From positions 1,984,001-2,048,000 of the forward strand of contig CP018783.1 in the NCBI GenBank assembly GCA_002025645.1: DNA of 64,000 nt, given 5' to 3'. Every line of letters begins with the position of its first letter. The stretch's first letter is position 1. A program made the translations under genes and the position numbers. The DNA comes from Curtobacterium pusillum. Lineage in GTDB: Bacteria > Actinomycetota > Actinomycetes > Actinomycetales > Microbacteriaceae. Of this stretch, positions 63,455 to 64,000 are shown piece by piece. The notes beneath the pieces were generated by a model, which was not told where the DNA came from, ran no database searches, and saw only the letters and a program-made list of their open reading frames with translations.

Positions 63455-64000
63455 TCAGGCCCGACGCACCCGCAGAGTCACGATCTCGAAGGGTCGGAGC
63501 GTGAGCACGACCGGCTCCCCCGACTCCCACGAGTCCCCCAGCGGGCGTTCCAGCAGGTCCACCGTCGTCACCGAGGCGACGTCGAACCCGAAGTCGACTC
63601 CGACGTCCGAGGCACGGCCACCCGACGCCTCGTACAGCCGCACGACGACGTCGCCGGAGCGGTCCTCGGCGAGCTTGACCGCCTCGACGAGCACCTGCGG
63701 TGACGACACCGTCACGAGCGGCGACACCGCGGCCGAACCCACGACGGACCGCACCGGCAGGTTCAACCGGTACCCGGAGTCGGCCGCGTCGAGCACCGAG
63801 GCCCCGACGCGCAGCACCGTGCGGAACACGTGGTGTCCCTGGTCGGCGTTCGGGTCCGGGAACGTCGGCCCGCGCAGCAGCGACTCGCGCACGAGCGTGG
63901 TGGTGCCGCCGTCGGCCCGGGTGTTCCGCGTGATGTCGTGTCCGTACGTGGAGTCGTTCGCGACGGCGACCCCGAAGCCCGGCTCGGCGACGTGCACCCA
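63455..64000 (-). CDS. alpha-mannosidase (GH38), C-terminal part
   Basis: The gene continues beyond the right edge; about 181 C-terminal residues are visible. HVAEPGFGVAVANDSTYGHD, then RESLLRGPTFPDPNADQGHH, and the final beta domain (GEPVVLTLRPFEIVTLRVRR) match the end of GH38 alpha-mannosidases. Catalytic residues lie outside the window. Confidence 0.82.
   Translation of the reverse strand, partial: WVHVAEPGFGVAVANDSTYGHDITRNTRADGGTTTLVRESLLRGPTFPDPNADQGHHVFRTVLRVGASVLDAADSGYRLNLPVRSVVGSAAVSPLVTVSSPQVLVEAVKLAEDRSGDVVVRLYEASGGRASDVGVDFGFDVASVTTVDLLERPLGDSWESGEPVVLTLRPFEIVTLRVRRA

Overview
The window looks like a chromosomal segment of a high-GC actinobacterium. The evidence is mycothiol synthase, CarD, a GlnR-type regulator, SenX3-RegX3, the ppk-mutT1 pair and many GTG starts or leaderless genes with a TANNNT box 6-9 nt upstream. 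Gene content and style suggest Microbacteriaceae, perhaps Curtobacterium; that placement is inference from memory of gene neighbourhoods, not a search.

Layout. 1-10.4 kb is core: ispD (partial), carD, an LpqE-like lipoprotein, regX3-senX3 divergent from phoU, a P-loop kinase, gpmA, a methyltransferase, a ygfZ / nitrobindin / 38-aa membrane peptide cluster, then glnR-mshD. At 10.4-17.1 kb the core is broken. The 5' end of a Ser/Thr kinase gene is followed directly by its own next segment in inverted orientation, and then by a polymorphic-toxin locus read on the minus strand (WXG100 protein, 1771-aa Rhs protein, AT-richer immunity candidate). 17.3-24.9 kb is a phosphate block (ppk, mutT1, pstSCAB) with PHO-box-like 11-bp repeats upstream of phoU, pstS and possibly ppk. 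24.9-27.8 kb holds rskA-sigK, a candidate structured RNA and small genes.

A ~10 kb integrative element sits in tRNA-Lys(TTT) at 27.9-38.0 kb, bounded by a perfect 39-bp repeat of the tRNA 3' end. It carries a tyrosine integrase, a repressor, an excisionase-like gene, a short replication-like module and a cargo that looks like anti-phage defence. The cargo is a DprA-like + ComF-like phosphoribosyltransferase pair, a ThsA-like SIR2-SLOG protein cotranscribed with an archaeo-eukaryotic-primase-like protein, and a divergent 572-aa unknown protein. A second tRNA 3' remnant beyond the end suggests repeated use of this site.

38.1-64 kb is core again: an SGNH hydrolase; galactose genes (galM, a DeoR regulator, galT, galK); glyA-folD under a ZTP (pfl) riboswitch; clpS-DUF2017; a marR-MFS pair; purU; nagA and nagB; a C-S lyase; a Nudix hydrolase; a complete ABC importer; a DUF559-type protein between two palindromic repeats; and the 3' part of a GH38 alpha-mannosidase.

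Two repeat families recur between genes: a CTGGAGGC-based palindrome seen about ten times, and an ATCGGGCRTACCTGGT palindrome seen on both sides of the DUF559 gene.
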